A stretch of 64,000 nucleotides of DNA from positions 20,607 through 84,606 of the forward strand of contig CAJMQQ010000003.1 in the NCBI GenBank assembly GCA_905215625.1, written 5' to 3'. Each line of letters opens with the position of its first letter. The first letter of the stretch is position 1. Made by a program: the position numbers and the translations under genes. Below are positions 26,364 to 36,446 of the stretch, piece by piece. The notes under the pieces were generated by a model. It made no database searches. It was not told where the DNA came from and was given only the letters and a program-made list of their open reading frames with translations. This DNA is from an uncultured bacterium (GTDB lineage Bacteria; Bacillota; Clostridia; Lachnospirales; Lachnospiraceae).

Positions 26364-27965
26364 CTATACGCCTTCTTCTAATATCTGATAGATTTTTTCC
26401 ATATCCAAATGTTCTCTTAAGATATGTGCCAGCTTGTCATACTGGCTTTCCCGAAACGCTTTGTAATCGACTTCTTTTTCAATCTTGGAGGGATCCAGCC
26501 CCTTATTTTTCAGAAGAATCCGGATAATGGAAGGCGCCATGCCTTCTGCATCAAAAATCCCATGAACGTAAGATCCATACACATTTCCTCTGCTGAATCC
26601 ATCAGTTTTGACCCGTTTGCTTTCCGGCCCAGCCTCTTTTTGAAGTTCCATCAGATAAGCCGTAGGCCGGCAGATTTCTGGAATTCCATCCATAATCTTT
26701 ACGGTATCGATAATTCCCTCTTCCCGGTTAATGGTCGTCTGGCCCATATGGATTTCATATCCTTCCACATTTTTTCCGGTCAGTTCCCCAAATATGCCGT
26801 CTAATTCTCCCAGCGCTCCTGATACCACAGTACGGGTCTTTTCTGTCTCAAATACGGTCTTTAACGGCAGAAGTCCCATGCCGCGAACCTCTGTTTTTTC
26901 ATCCTGTTCCAGACTTTTTTCTGCGCCGTAAGGGTCTGTCAGAATCTCTCCCATCATCTGGTAGCCTCCGCAGATTCCCCAGACCGGCACTCTTTTTTCT
27001 GCCAGTTTTAAAACCGCTGCTTCCAGACCGTTCTGCCTCATCCACATCAGGTCGCTGATGGTGCTTTTGGTGCCTGGAAGAATGACCATATCCGGTTTTT
27101 TCAGTTCTTCCGGCGAGGAAACAAAAGTTACCCGTACTCCCGGAATACAAGAAAAGACTGCAAAATCCGTAAAATTGGAAATTCTAGGAAACCGGATGAC
27201 TGCAATGGTAATAAGCGTCTGTTCGTTCCCGGTTCCTTTTTCTAAAAAGCTGCTTAAACTGTCCTCATCCTCAATCTGCACATCCATATAGGGAACCACT
27301 CCTGCCACCGGAATCTGACACAGATCTTCCAACATTTTTACTCCCGGATCCAGGATGGTTTTATCTCCCCGGAACTTGTTGATAATCAGGCCTTTTACGT
27401 ATGCTCTTTCTTCCTCTTCTAAAAGCGCTATCGTCCCGTAAAGCTGGGCAAATACACCTCCTCTGTCAATGTCTCCTGCTAAAAGCACCGGAGCTTTTGC
27501 CAGCTTTGCCATTCCCATGTTGACAATGTCGTCCTGCTTTAAATTAATCTCTGCCGGACTTCCAGCTCCTTCGATTACAATAATATCATATTGCTCTGCC
27601 AGCCGGTTATAGGACTCCAGAATTTCTGGAATCAGTGTTTTTTTATAGGAAAAATATTCTCTGGCCGCCATGTTTTTAAGGGGAATTCCCCTTACAATTA
27701 CCTGGGATCCTGTATCACTGGACGGCTTTAACAAAATGGGGTTCATGTCGACGCAAGGCAAAACTCCGGCCGCCTCTGCCTGAACCGCCTGGGCACGTCC
27801 CATTTCCAGTCCTTCCTCGGTAATGCAGGAGTTTAATGCCATATTCTGGGACTTAAACGGCGCCACCCGATAGCCGTCCTGCTTAAAAATGCGGCACAGT
27901 CCGGCTGCCAGAAGACTTTTTCCAGCATTGGACATAGTACCCTGAATCATAATCGCTTTTGCCAT
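26364..27965 (-). CDS. cbiP: cobyric acid synthase (amidase)
   Basis: A 533-residue glutamine-dependent enzyme that amidates b, d, e and g side chains of adenosylcobyrinate diamide. N-terminal synthetase domain: [20 protein letters not shown] (P-loop-like) and [10 protein letters not shown]. The C-terminal class I glutaminase-like domain has the cysteine in [12 protein letters not shown]. Sits between cobD and cbiC with short gaps (14 and 17 bases). Confidence 0.97.
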   Translation of the reverse strand: MAKAIMIQGTMSNAGKSLLAAGLCRIFKQDGYRVAPFKSQNMALNSCITEEGLEMGRAQAVQAEAAGVLPCVDMNPILLKPSSDTGSQVIVRGIPLKNMAAREYFSYKKTLIPEILESYNRLAEQYDIIVIEGAGSPAEINLKQDDIVNMGMAKLAKAPVLLAGDIDRGGVFAQLYGTIALLEEEERAYVKGLIINKFRGDKTILDPGVKMLEDLCQIPVAGVVPYMDVQIEDEDSLSSFLEKGTGNEQTLITIAVIRFPRISNFTDFAVFSCIPGVRVTFVSSPEELKKPDMVILPGTKSTISDLMWMRQNGLEAAVLKLAEKRVPVWGICGGYQMMGEILTDPYGAEKSLEQDEKTEVRGMGLLPLKTVFETEKTRTVVSGALGELDGIFGELTGKNVEGYEIHMGQTTINREEGIIDTVKIMDGIPEICRPTAYLMELQKEAGPESKRVKTDGFSRGNVYGSYVHGIFDAEGMAPSIIRILLKNKGLDPSKIEKEVDYKAFRESQYDKLAHILREHLDMEKIYQILEEGV

Positions 27966-27979
27966 GATTGTTCTCCTTC

Positions 27980-29041
27980 TCAGTCTAATACGGCTTTTAA
28001 GATTTGTAAAAATTCTTCATTTTCTTTTCGGGTTTTGATGCAGATCCGGTAGTAATGTCCGTCCAGTCCCCGATAGTTTCCGCAGGAACGAATCAAAACC
28101 TTTTTCTCTAAAAGTCTTTGGTACAGCCAGTTTTCCCTGTGGATTTTGTCTTTAAAAAACAGATAATTTGCCCTGGAATCCCAGACTAAAAATCCCAGAT
28201 TCTCCAGTCTGGCTTTTAAAAATTCCCGTTCCTGGCCAATAAGGGTTCTGACCCTTTCTACGTATTGCTTTTCTTTTAGCGCGGCAATTCCGGCCTCCTG
28301 GGCCAGTACCGAAACGCTCCAGGGCTGCCGCACCTGTTCCATCTGTTCCAGGATTTTAACGTCTGCACAGATCCCATATCCCAGCCGTATTCCAGCCAGC
28401 GCGTAGGTTTTGGTAAAGGCTTTTAAAACCATTACATTGGGAAATTCTTTCAGATACGGCAGGATACTGCTTTGTTCCGGCTCTGGAAGAAAATCGCAGA
28501 AACACTCGTCTGAGACCAGAATCATCTGTTTCTGTCTGCAGACTGCCGCAATTTTTTTTACAGCCAGACAGTCTGAAACTAGCCCTGTCGGATTATTGGG
28601 ATTGCACAAAAAAACAAGATTTCCCTTGCTTCCTCTTTTTTCTAAAAACCTGCAGAATTCTTCTTCCTTTAAGGCAAATCCTTCCTCTTCTTTTAAGTCA
28701 AAATGTGTGATTTCACACCCTGCAGCCGAAAGGGCGCTGCCATATTCTGAAAAGGTCGGGGATGGTACAATGGCCTTTTGAGGCTTCAGACCAAAGGCCA
28801 GATTAAAGATTAATTCCGCTGCTCCATTTCCGCAGATGATCCATTCTTCCGGTACCTGATGGTACTCTGCCAGTGCTTCTCTTAATGCTTTGCACCGGCT
28901 GTCCGGATACCGGGCGCACATAAAAATCCCCTGGCTGACCGCCTCTTTTACCCCTTCCGGAATGCCGAGGGGACTTAAATTTGTTGAAAAATCTACGTCA
29001 ATCTGCTGGCTGTATATGTCTCCGCCATGCTCGTATTCCAT
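27980..29041 (-). CDS. cobD: threonine-phosphate decarboxylase (PLP)
   Basis: A 353-residue fold-type I aminotransferase-like enzyme making (R)-1-amino-2-propanol phosphate for the cobalamin lower loop. Features: EYEHGGDIY at the start, [22 protein letters not shown] and the PLP lysine in [18 protein letters not shown]. The ATG at 29041 matches the family N-terminus; an ATG nine codons upstream, directly after the cbiB stop, is an alternative. Confidence 0.94.
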   Translation of the reverse strand: MEYEHGGDIYSQQIDVDFSTNLSPLGIPEGVKEAVSQGIFMCARYPDSRCKALREALAEYHQVPEEWIICGNGAAELIFNLAFGLKPQKAIVPSPTFSEYGSALSAAGCEITHFDLKEEEGFALKEEEFCRFLEKRGSKGNLVFLCNPNNPTGLVSDCLAVKKIAAVCRQKQMILVSDECFCDFLPEPEQSSILPYLKEFPNVMVLKAFTKTYALAGIRLGYGICADVKILEQMEQVRQPWSVSVLAQEAGIAALKEKQYVERVRTLIGQEREFLKARLENLGFLVWDSRANYLFFKDKIHRENWLYQRLLEKKVLIRSCGNYRGLDGHYYRICIKTRKENEEFLQILKAVLD

Positions 29042-29071
29042 GAAAAACCAACCTTTCTGTGTTATCATTTC

Positions 29072-30037
29072 CTATAAAGAAAACCCCCAAACAACGACTG
29101 CAAATACCAGAATGAGAATTCCTTCGGCCCCAAACATGATTTTTCCGGCCCGTTTAATGTCTTCCGGCTCAACAGGGCGGTCATCATCACCGATATACGG
29201 CTTTTTATACAGCTTTCCAAAATACCAGGCGTCTCCGGCAAGCCTGATATGAAGGGCGCCGGCTATTACTGCTTCCCCATGGGCAGAATTGGGACTGGCA
29301 TGGCAGTACCGGTCCCGTTTGTAGATCTTCCAGGCCTGTTTTCCATCATAGCCCAGCAAAAATGCAGACAAAGTAAGAAGAACTGCCCCAAGCCTGGCTG
29401 GAATATAGTTGCAAATGTCATCCAGCCTGGCGGCTGTCCGTCCAAAATAGAGATACCTGTCATTTTTGTATCCAATCATGGAATCCATGGTATTGACTGC
29501 TTTATAAAAAAATCCTCCAGCCGCGCCAAATAACGCCATATAAAGGAAGGGCGCAATGACTCCATCCGATGTGTTTTCTGCAACCGTTTCCACGGCTGCC
29601 CTGGTAATTCCAGCTCCGTCCAGCCGTTTGGTATCCCGTCCTACAATCATGGAAACTGCCTGTCTCGCCTCTTCTTCATCCCCTCTCTTCAGCGCTTTTC
29701 CTACCTTCCAGCTTTCTTTATAAAGGCTTTTTGCCGCCAGAAGCTGGCCGCAGAATACGCTTTCCAGCAGAAATCCTGCTGCCGGATGCAGGGAATATGC
29801 CCCTTTTAAAAACAGGCAGGGAACCAGCACAGACACTGCTGCCACCAGAATAGCAAGCAGGCCTCCTGCCAGAAGTTCCGCCTGTTTTCCCCTGCCCTTT
29901 GTCCAGCCGGATAATACCTTTTCCAAGGCTGTTATCAGACTTCCTATGGCTCTGACCGGATGGTAAAGCCAGTGGGGATCTCCCACTATCCAGTCCAGAA
30001 TACATCCTGCCAAAAGCGCCGCTGCCCGTTGTTTCAT
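29072..30037 (-). CDS. cbiB: adenosylcobinamide-phosphate synthase
   Basis: A 321-residue inner-membrane enzyme attaching aminopropanol (phosphate) to adenosylcobyric acid. Marks: GCILDWIVGDPHWLYHPVRAIG near the N-terminus, ETVAENTSDGVIAPFLYM, KAVNTMDSMIGYKN and HASPNSAHGEAVIAGALHI. Membrane segments flank them. The ATG at 30037 follows GGAGG, ruling out a longer frame that overlaps the CobU-like gene. Confidence 0.96.
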   Translation of the reverse strand: MKQRAAALLAGCILDWIVGDPHWLYHPVRAIGSLITALEKVLSGWTKGRGKQAELLAGGLLAILVAAVSVLVPCLFLKGAYSLHPAAGFLLESVFCGQLLAAKSLYKESWKVGKALKRGDEEEARQAVSMIVGRDTKRLDGAGITRAAVETVAENTSDGVIAPFLYMALFGAAGGFFYKAVNTMDSMIGYKNDRYLYFGRTAARLDDICNYIPARLGAVLLTLSAFLLGYDGKQAWKIYKRDRYCHASPNSAHGEAVIAGALHIRLAGDAWYFGKLYKKPYIGDDDRPVEPEDIKRAGKIMFGAEGILILVFAVVVWGFSL

Positions 30038-30051
30038 GCCATCCTCCAAGT

Positions 30052-30453
30052 CTATTTGATTCTCTGGCCAATGCCTCCGACTACCCGCCATACCTGGGAA
30101 GCTTCGGCTGCCAACATACAGTAAATCCGTCCTGTTTCTTCTCTCCATTTCCGCTGGAATGCATCCATCGGAACAATGCCGGAACCGATTTCTTCGCCTA
30201 CGATCACTTTTTCATTTGTCCCTGCTAAAAGCTGATCTGCAAAGGCTTTTCCAGAAAAATCTTCCTGATTTTCCATTTTTCTTGCCACCATATCCGGAAG
30301 ATGAAAGCAATACTCTGCCTTACAAAAATCTTCCCATTCTTCCCTGGCTCCATCGCACCAGCAGACTTCTGTTTCCTTTTTTAAGAGTTCTGCTTTTAAT
30401 TGTTCTGCAAACTGACGCTTTCCTTGAAATGCGCCTCCAATAATCAAAATCAT
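30052..30453 (-). CDS. short CobU-like protein, second copy
   Basis: A 133-residue protein related to CobU (adenosylcobinamide kinase/guanylyltransferase). It keeps a P-loop-like GGAFQGKRQFAEQL and the CobU-type C-terminal half VIVGEEIGSGIVPMDAFQRK, ending GGIGQRIK. The middle third is missing, including the HRxxR stretch whose His is guanylylated in CobU. It overlaps cobS by 4 bases and sits 14 bases before cbiB. It could be a kinase-only form or a partner of the full-length CobU encoded two genes upstream. Confidence 0.78.
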   Translation of the reverse strand: MILIIGGAFQGKRQFAEQLKAELLKKETEVCWCDGAREEWEDFCKAEYCFHLPDMVARKMENQEDFSGKAFADQLLAGTNEKVIVGEEIGSGIVPMDAFQRKWREETGRIYCMLAAEASQVWRVVGGIGQRIK

Positions 30454-31247
30454 CTTATTCCAATCCCCACTATTAAAGTCATCAGGCAGACCAGTTCACA
30501 GACCTGCAAGAACCAGCCAGCCAGATCACCGGTAATGCCTCCAAATTTTTCTTTTGCCATCCGGTAATACCAGATAAATACCAGACCTGCCCCAATTCCT
30601 GCCCCAATTCCCGCCCATCCAGCGTTCACAAGCAGTACAAAAAAGCAGGCTGCAAGCCAGATTGCAAGCCAGAACCGGACCGTCTTTTTCTGGGCGCTGT
30701 CTGCAAAGGCCGCAGCCAGCCCTGTCCCCTTTGCACAGGGAAAGGAAGCCACTGAAAGGCCGGAAAACGCCCGCTCCATTACAAATACCGCTCCAAGGGC
30801 TGCGCTGTCTGCAAGAACCGCCGCACTAGTGGGTTCTCCCATTACCAGTCCCGCCCACTGCACCATTCCTCCTGCATAGCAGAGAATATAAGCTGCACAG
30901 CCAATAATTGCAAATGCTCCTGTATGGGGATCTTTTAAAATTTCCAGTTTTTTCTCCCGATCCCCATAAGAACTTAACGCGTCTGCCGTGTCCAAAAAGC
31001 CATCCAGATGAATCCCGCCGGTTATGAAAACCGGAATTGCGGTTCCAATTAACCCTGCTGATACAGGAGAAAATCCTGCCCATTCTGCAAGCATAAACCA
31101 GCACCACAGGCCAAATCCGCACACGATTCCAATCGCTGGAAAAAAGCAGAATACGTACCGCATCCGTTCTTTTGTCCAGTCTATTGTTGGAACCGGCACT
31201 CTGGAATACATTGCAAATGCAATTAAAAACGAGTACCACACATTCAT
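30450..31247 (-). CDS. cobS: adenosylcobinamide-GDP ribazoletransferase
   Basis: A 265-residue polytopic membrane enzyme joining AdoCbi-GDP with alpha-ribazole (phosphate). Marks: FAMYSRVPVPTIDW, the acidic GGIHLDGFLDTADALSSYGDREKKLEI and LKDPHTGAFAIIG motifs. The ATG at 31247 is seven bases after GGAGG and overlaps the cobU stop (ATGA). The downstream end overlaps the short CobU-like gene by 4 bases. Confidence 0.96.
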   Translation of the reverse strand: MNVWYSFLIAFAMYSRVPVPTIDWTKERMRYVFCFFPAIGIVCGFGLWCWFMLAEWAGFSPVSAGLIGTAIPVFITGGIHLDGFLDTADALSSYGDREKKLEILKDPHTGAFAIIGCAAYILCYAGGMVQWAGLVMGEPTSAAVLADSAALGAVFVMERAFSGLSVASFPCAKGTGLAAAFADSAQKKTVRFWLAIWLAACFFVLLVNAGWAGIGAGIGAGLVFIWYYRMAKEKFGGITGDLAGWFLQVCELVCLMTLIVGIGIR

Positions 31248-31801
31248 TCCCATTCCTCCAGTTCTCCCTTTAATGCCACTGGAATTCCGCACACTACTTC
31301 CACTGCCCGGTCTGCAATCTGGAATAATTTCTGATTGATTCTTCCCAGCAGTTTCATATAGTTCATGGTTTCTTCCGGATAGGAAATCCCATCAGAAAAG
31401 ACATCGTTGGTAACAATTACCAGATCCTTTGCATGGGACGCTAAAACTGCGATTCCATGAACAATTTTTGCCTCTATCAGATGTGCATTTTCTTCTGAAG
31501 CCCCGCCTTTCCAGGAAAAATATTCATTAGCCGCCAGATTGGAAATACACTCAATCAGAACTGCAGATTCCTTCCATGGCGTCCCGATGCACACACCGGA
31601 TAAGTCTTTTGGCCGTTCAATCGTAGCAAATCCTTTTCCCGCTCTCATCCTTCTGTGGCGTTCTACTTTTTGCCGGCTTTCTTCCCCATATACCTCCATT
31701 GTGGCAAGGTAATATTTATATGGAGCATTTGTCCCGCACAGGATTTTTTCTGCATACTGGGATTTTCCGCTTCCGCTTCCCCCGACTACTACCGTTATCA
31801 T
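31244..31801 (-). CDS. cobU: adenosylcobinamide kinase/guanylyltransferase
   Basis: A 185-residue bifunctional enzyme of nucleotide-loop assembly. The P-loop GGSGSGKSQYAE is at the N-terminus, and the guanylylation site lies in VERHRRMRAGKGFATIE. LVIVTNDVFSDGISYPEETM corresponds to the Walker B region, though this part departs from the usual TNEVGxGIVP. Overlaps cobT upstream and cobS downstream by 4 bases each. Confidence 0.94.
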   Translation of the reverse strand: MITVVVGGSGSGKSQYAEKILCGTNAPYKYYLATMEVYGEESRQKVERHRRMRAGKGFATIERPKDLSGVCIGTPWKESAVLIECISNLAANEYFSWKGGASEENAHLIEAKIVHGIAVLASHAKDLVIVTNDVFSDGISYPEETMNYMKLLGRINQKLFQIADRAVEVVCGIPVALKGELEEWE

Positions 31802-32898
31802 ACCAAGTGCTGATACTCCTTCACATCAATTTCCTGAAACGTACTCATCTTATGATATACCGTCTGGGCCATATCCAAAAGCGGGAAAAAGGCGGCCGCT
31901 CCGGTTCCTTCGCCCAGACACATTTTTCCATAAATAACCGGTTTTAAGGAAAGAGCATCCAGCACCATCTTTCCGGCCGGCTCTGCTGATACATGGGATG
32001 CCAGTAAAAAGTCCGTTACCCTGGGGCAGATAGCCGCCGCTGCAAGAGCTGCCGCTCCTGAAATAAACCCGTCTAATACCACTGGAATCCGGTAAATTGC
32101 CCCGCCAATCATAAGGCCTGCAAGTCCCGCCAGATCAAAGCCTCCTACCTTTGCCAGAACATCGATTCCGTCAGAACTATCCGGCTGGTTTTTCTCAATT
32201 CCCTGTTTAATTACCTGGATTTTTCTCTCCAGTCCTTCCTTATTAAGGCCGGCTCCCCTTCCGGTAACGGTTTCCGGATTTGTCTTTAACAATACGGAAA
32301 CCACCGCGCTGCTGGTCGTTGTATTCCCAATTCCCATTTCGCCGGTTGCAATCAGGGAATACCCTTTTTCTTTTAAATGGCTAACGGCCAGGATTCCGGT
32401 TTCAAGAGCCTGTACTGCCTGTTCCCGATCCATTGCAGGACCATACAGAAAATTTCTGGTTCCCCGGCTGATTTTCCGATCCCAGATCCAGATTTGGTGA
32501 TCCAGATCTGGAAAGTCTTTTTCTGTGCCGGAAAGCTCAGATGCCACTCCAAGATCAATCGGAAGAACTGCGGCCCCTGCCTGTTTTGCCATCAGGCAGA
32601 CACAGCTTTCTCCCTTTGTAAAATTCTGGGTCACAATTCCGGTAACTTCCTGACCGGTCTGGGTTACCCCTTCTTCTACAATTCCGTTATCGCCGCAGCA
32701 GATTACCACTGCTTTTTTCTCCAGATTTACATTGGAGTCCTTTTGAATCCCTGCAATTTTTATAATGGCTTCTTCTAAAAGTCCCAGACTGTTTAATGGT
32801 TTTGCTACGCTGTCCCAGCGCTTTTTTGCCTGTTCCATCGCAGCTTTGTCCAAGTCCTGTATGTGTTTTAAACCTTCTTCTAACGTTAATTCTGTCAC
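31798..32898 (-). CDS. cobT: nicotinate-nucleotide:DMB phosphoribosyltransferase
   Basis: A 366-residue enzyme activating the lower ligand base to alpha-ribazole phosphate. Marks: WDSVAKPLNSLGLLEE, VICCGDNGIVEEGVTQTGQEVT, GEMGIGNTTTSSAV, TGRGAGL and KMCLGEGTGAA. The start is a GTG at 32898 with AGGAGG eight bases before; it overlaps the cbiA stop as GTGA. A longer frame upstream shows no family match. Presence of cobT implies a benzimidazole or similar base, though its synthesis genes are not here. Confidence 0.95.
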   Translation of the reverse strand: MTELTLEEGLKHIQDLDKAAMEQAKKRWDSVAKPLNSLGLLEEAIIKIAGIQKDSNVNLEKKAVVICCGDNGIVEEGVTQTGQEVTGIVTQNFTKGESCVCLMAKQAGAAVLPIDLGVASELSGTEKDFPDLDHQIWIWDRKISRGTRNFLYGPAMDREQAVQALETGILAVSHLKEKGYSLIATGEMGIGNTTTSSAVVSVLLKTNPETVTGRGAGLNKEGLERKIQVIKQGIEKNQPDSSDGIDVLAKVGGFDLAGLAGLMIGGAIYRIPVVLDGFISGAAALAAAAICPRVTDFLLASHVSAEPAGKMVLDALSLKPVIYGKMCLGEGTGAAAFFPLLDMAQTVYHKMSTFQEIDVKEYQHLV

Positions 32899-34349
32899 GT
32901 AAAATGCCTCCTGACGCGTTGGTATTCCAGACAGGCAGCCGCAAACCGTTCCGTAAATTCCGGACAGGAACGATAATAAAAATGGGGAAAACCTGCCAGT
33001 GCATATCCCTGTTCCTCCATAGCTGACCACCGCTTTTCGCTGGCAGGTTTTTCTGCATCCATCAGCATTTTTTCCTGCTGTTCTGCTGTCTTTTCCACCT
33101 TCCAATAGTGGAATTCATGTGCCCGAATCTCTGATTTTCCTTTAAAAAATGCGGTATCTCTTCGGGCTTTTAACGTAATATATCCAAAATTTCCTAAGCG
33201 CTTTCCTTTTGTCCCTGACCCGGAAAACACGCCGCACATGGGATAATATGCTTCGTCTGCCCCCTGAAGCTGTTCCAGTAAATACAAGTAGCCGCCGCAC
33301 TCTCCATGAATAGGCATTCCGTGTTTTGCCGCCTGAAAAATGGAATTTCTCATCGTTTCATTTTCAGCTAATTTCTTCGCATAAAGTTCCGGATAACCGC
33401 CACCCAGCAAAAGGCCGTCTGCCTCTTCTGGAATTCGTTTATCGTGGAGTGGGGAAAAATATTGCAGAATCGCTCCCTGCTCTTCCATGGCCCTTAAATT
33501 TTCCTGATAATAGAAACAAAAAGCTTCATCCATTGCCACTGCCAGACAAAATTTGTTCTGATTGTTCTGTTTTTTCTGTGAAATGCCGCCTGTTTTCTGT
33601 TCCGGATCTTTGTCTGAATGCTCCTGCCGCATCTCTTCCTGTTCTGCCAGTTCTAAAAGCTGGTCAAAGTCCAGACTGTTCTCCATCACATCGGCTAATT
33701 TCCGGATCTGTTCCTGCAAATCTGAAATTTCATCCGGCAAAATCAGTCCCAGATGGCGGCTCTCAATATGCAGAAAATCCAGGGGCGGAATGTATCCGGC
33801 CACCAGAATCCCCAGTTCCTCTTCAATCAGTTTTTTTAAACGGGGATAAATCATGGGAGATACCTGGTTTAATACTACTGCTTTTATACGGCTTTCTGAC
33901 TGCCGGATCTTCTCTTTTTTTAAGGGATGATAGCTTAAAAATCCCTGAATCAGAGCGACCAGAGATAAACTGCTCCCTCTTGCATCAACCGTCAGAATCA
34001 CCGGGGCCTGTAAGATTTCTGCCGTTTCATAGGTACTTGCCTGCGGAAGAACTCCGGCTAATCCATCAAAATATCCCATAACTCCTTCTATCAGTGCAAG
34101 CCCTGTCTCCTTTCCCGTACAGCCATGGGAAAAAACCTGCAAAAGTCCCTCCGGTGATTCAAAAAAGCTGTCCAGATTCCGGCTTTCTACCCCTAAAATC
34201 CGCTTGTGAAACAGGGGATCTATGTAATCCGGACCGCATTTAAAAGATGCCGTCGGGATGTTTTTCCTCTTTAACAGTTCTAACATTCCGCAGGTTAAAA
34301 TGGTCTTTCCACTGCCGCTTTTTGGCGCGGCAATCAGCAGTTTTTTCAT
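32895..34349 (-). CDS. cbiA: cobyrinate a,c-diamide synthase
   Basis: A 484-residue glutamine-dependent synthetase amidating the a and c side chains. P-loop-like APKSGSGKTILTCGML and FKCGPDYIDPLFH are in the N-terminal domain. The glutaminase domain has the cysteine in IHGECGGYLYL. Overlaps cbiET by 4 bases and cobT by 4 bases. A hydrophilic Glu/Gln-rich linker (about residues 230-270) separates the domains. Confidence 0.96.
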   Translation of the reverse strand: MKKLLIAAPKSGSGKTILTCGMLELLKRKNIPTASFKCGPDYIDPLFHKRILGVESRNLDSFFESPEGLLQVFSHGCTGKETGLALIEGVMGYFDGLAGVLPQASTYETAEILQAPVILTVDARGSSLSLVALIQGFLSYHPLKKEKIRQSESRIKAVVLNQVSPMIYPRLKKLIEEELGILVAGYIPPLDFLHIESRHLGLILPDEISDLQEQIRKLADVMENSLDFDQLLELAEQEEMRQEHSDKDPEQKTGGISQKKQNNQNKFCLAVAMDEAFCFYYQENLRAMEEQGAILQYFSPLHDKRIPEEADGLLLGGGYPELYAKKLAENETMRNSIFQAAKHGMPIHGECGGYLYLLEQLQGADEAYYPMCGVFSGSGTKGKRLGNFGYITLKARRDTAFFKGKSEIRAHEFHYWKVEKTAEQQEKMLMDAEKPASEKRWSAMEEQGYALAGFPHFYYRSCPEFTERFAAACLEYQRVRRHFT

Positions 34350-35686
34350 AAATTTCCTGTCTCTTTCTTTCCTCTGTAACCAGATAAGGTAACGATGTAA
34401 ACGGGATTTCTGCCCTTTTGCATATGGTATGGACCGGCTGTTACTGTCTCTGAAATTCCGGCCTGGATAATCTCGGTTTCTTCAAAGTCCCATTGCTTCA
34501 TTGCATCCAGGCACTCCGAAAGAGTCTCTAAGGTGATAGCTGTTATCACAATCCGGATCTGCCGGTTTTTCAGAATCAGGGTCTGAATCATTGCAGTCAG
34601 TTTTCCTCCGGAACCTCCAATAAATGCATGGCTTGGGATAGGGAGATCCTGAAATGCATCCGGTGCTTCCCCTGGGATAATAAAGAATCCTTTTCTGTCC
34701 GGAATCAGCGACTTCCGGTTTTTTTCGATTAATTCCAGGCCATCCGGATTTCGTTCAATGGCAAATACCTGACTGTCTGCATCTTGTAATATCTTTGCAG
34801 CAGCAATTGCCACAGAACCGGTTCCCGCCCCAATGTCGTAGAAACACGCCCCTTCCCATAGTTTTAATTTTGCCAGGGCTATGGTGCGGATTTCTTCTTT
34901 TGTCATAGGAACTTTTCCCCGGATAAAGTCCTGGTCGCGGAAAGAAAAACCGGAAATATCAAAACCGGAAATATCAAAACCGGACGCCGCCTTTGGTTCT
35001 GGATTTTCTATAAAACAGCAGGCCAGGCGGCTAAAGTCTTCCAGCTCTTTTCTCTGTTCTGTTAAAAGCTGCCTGGCGCTTCCTGACAACTGTTTTTCCT
35101 CTGGATAAGACAAATTCGCTCCAAAGGAAAGCCAACAGTCGCCAAGTCCATTTCCGGTCATATTTTCACATAAAATTTCCGGAGTAATCTGTCCTCCCAG
35201 AAGGAAAAAGCACTTTCCATGTTCCCGAATCTGCTGGATATAGTCTTCCATTCTTCCGTGAAGACTGATGATTTTTGCATCCTGCCAGTCGATACCAAGT
35301 CTTGCTGCACAATAAGAAATCGAAGAAATTCCGGGAAGAACCGTAACCTTCCAGCCGGATAATTCCAACTTTTCTTTTACCTTTTTTGCCCCGCTGTAAA
35401 AACCGGTATCTCCAGAAAACAAAATCACCCCTGTCTGAATTTCATCCCTCTGTGCTTCCAGCCATCCTCTGATTTCGTCAGCTTCATAGCAGTCCAACAC
35501 CTTTTTGCCAAAAATCAGATTTTCTACACTTTTTAACATCCGTCCGGCTCCGGCCACTACATCTGCCTCTGCTATGGCCCTCTGGCCTTCCAGCGTCAGC
35601 TGTCCTTCTCCTCCCATGCCGATTCCTACCAGATAAATCTCCGGCCCGCCGTCTCTATAAAATCTGCTGTTTCTTTCGTCTCTCAT
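34346..35686 (-). CDS. cbiET: fused cobalt-precorrin-7 methyltransferase / decarboxylase (CbiE-CbiT)
   Basis: A 446-residue fusion. Residues about 15-220 are a CbiE tetrapyrrole methylase (YLVGIGMGGEGQLTLEGQRA; LPGISSISYCAARLG). Residues about 255-440 are CbiT, a Rossmann methyltransferase/decarboxylase (DIGAGTGSVAIAAAKIL; GGSGGKL). Together they methylate C5 and C15 and decarboxylate the acetate at C12. The linker carries a tandem FDISG repeat from a 15-base duplication (34946-34975). The start at 35686 overlaps cbiJ by 32 bases, with GAGGTG as ribosome binding site. Confidence 0.94.
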   Translation of the reverse strand: MRDERNSRFYRDGGPEIYLVGIGMGGEGQLTLEGQRAIAEADVVAGAGRMLKSVENLIFGKKVLDCYEADEIRGWLEAQRDEIQTGVILFSGDTGFYSGAKKVKEKLELSGWKVTVLPGISSISYCAARLGIDWQDAKIISLHGRMEDYIQQIREHGKCFFLLGGQITPEILCENMTGNGLGDCWLSFGANLSYPEEKQLSGSARQLLTEQRKELEDFSRLACCFIENPEPKAASGFDISGFDISGFSFRDQDFIRGKVPMTKEEIRTIALAKLKLWEGACFYDIGAGTGSVAIAAAKILQDADSQVFAIERNPDGLELIEKNRKSLIPDRKGFFIIPGEAPDAFQDLPIPSHAFIGGSGGKLTAMIQTLILKNRQIRIVITAITLETLSECLDAMKQWDFEETEIIQAGISETVTAGPYHMQKGRNPVYIVTLSGYRGKKETGNL

Positions 35687-36446
35687 ACCACTGAATCACC
35701 TCGTCTGCACTCACTCCTGCTTCTTCTTTTGGCCGGTCGATTACCAGCACAGGAATTTCTGCCATTGCCGCTGCCCGTACCTTTTCTAAATACCCGCCTT
35801 CTTTTCCGCCATCCTTTGTTACCAGGAATCGGCAGTTATATTCTTTAATCATAGCCATGTTCATTTCCACTGAAAACGGCCCTTGTACTGCGATGATATG
35901 ACGGCCCCTAAGTCCCAGTTTTTTGCAGATTTCCAGCACCGGCACAACTGGAAGAACCCTGGCGTAAATCCGGTTTTCAAAGTCTGAAATTCCGGCAAAT
36001 ACCGGCAGTTCCTTGCTTCCGGTACAAAGCAGAATGTTTCCGCTCCGGTCATCCAACCACTTGGCTGCTTCCCCTGCTGAAGACACATGAATCATCCAGG
36101 GTTCCAGTTCTTCCCGCTCTTGTTCTGTAAGCAGTTCCTCTGACCGCAGGCACCTGATTTTCTCTGTATTTGTCCGTTTGCAGGCAAGTTCAATCTGTCT
36201 GGTTACCTCTTTTGCATAAGGATGTGTGGCGTCAATCACCAGGTCGATCTGATTTTTTATAAGGAACTCTGCCATCTCCTGTCCATCCATCCGGCCGGTA
36301 TGAACCTGGATATTTTTTCCTGGATTCAGAATCTCTTTCCCATAGTCCGTGGCCACACTTACCATCACATGGCAGCCGAATTTTTCCAGCTCTCCAGCTA
36401 AAATCCGGCCCTCTGTCGTTCCTGCAAAAATCAGCACATTATCCAT
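35655..36446 (-). CDS. cbiJ: cobalt-precorrin-6A reductase
   Basis: A 263-residue NAD(P)H-dependent reductase of the corrin ring. Marks: LIFAGTTEGRILAGELEKFG at the N-terminus, VIDATHPYAKEVTRQI, ILLCTGSKEL and the C-terminal LVTKDGGKEGGY and PVLVIDRP. Overlaps cbiH by 8 bases and cbiET by 32 bases. Confidence 0.95.
   Translation of the reverse strand: MDNVLIFAGTTEGRILAGELEKFGCHVMVSVATDYGKEILNPGKNIQVHTGRMDGQEMAEFLIKNQIDLVIDATHPYAKEVTRQIELACKRTNTEKIRCLRSEELLTEQEREELEPWMIHVSSAGEAAKWLDDRSGNILLCTGSKELPVFAGISDFENRIYARVLPVVPVLEICKKLGLRGRHIIAVQGPFSVEMNMAMIKEYNCRFLVTKDGGKEGGYLEKVRAAAMAEIPVLVIDRPKEEAGVSADEVIQWYERRKKQQIL

Noticed and set aside
32899..33105. 69-residue N-terminal extension of cobT
   Set aside because: It lies inside cbiA; the GTG at 32898 has a strong AGGAGG and GTGA coupling.
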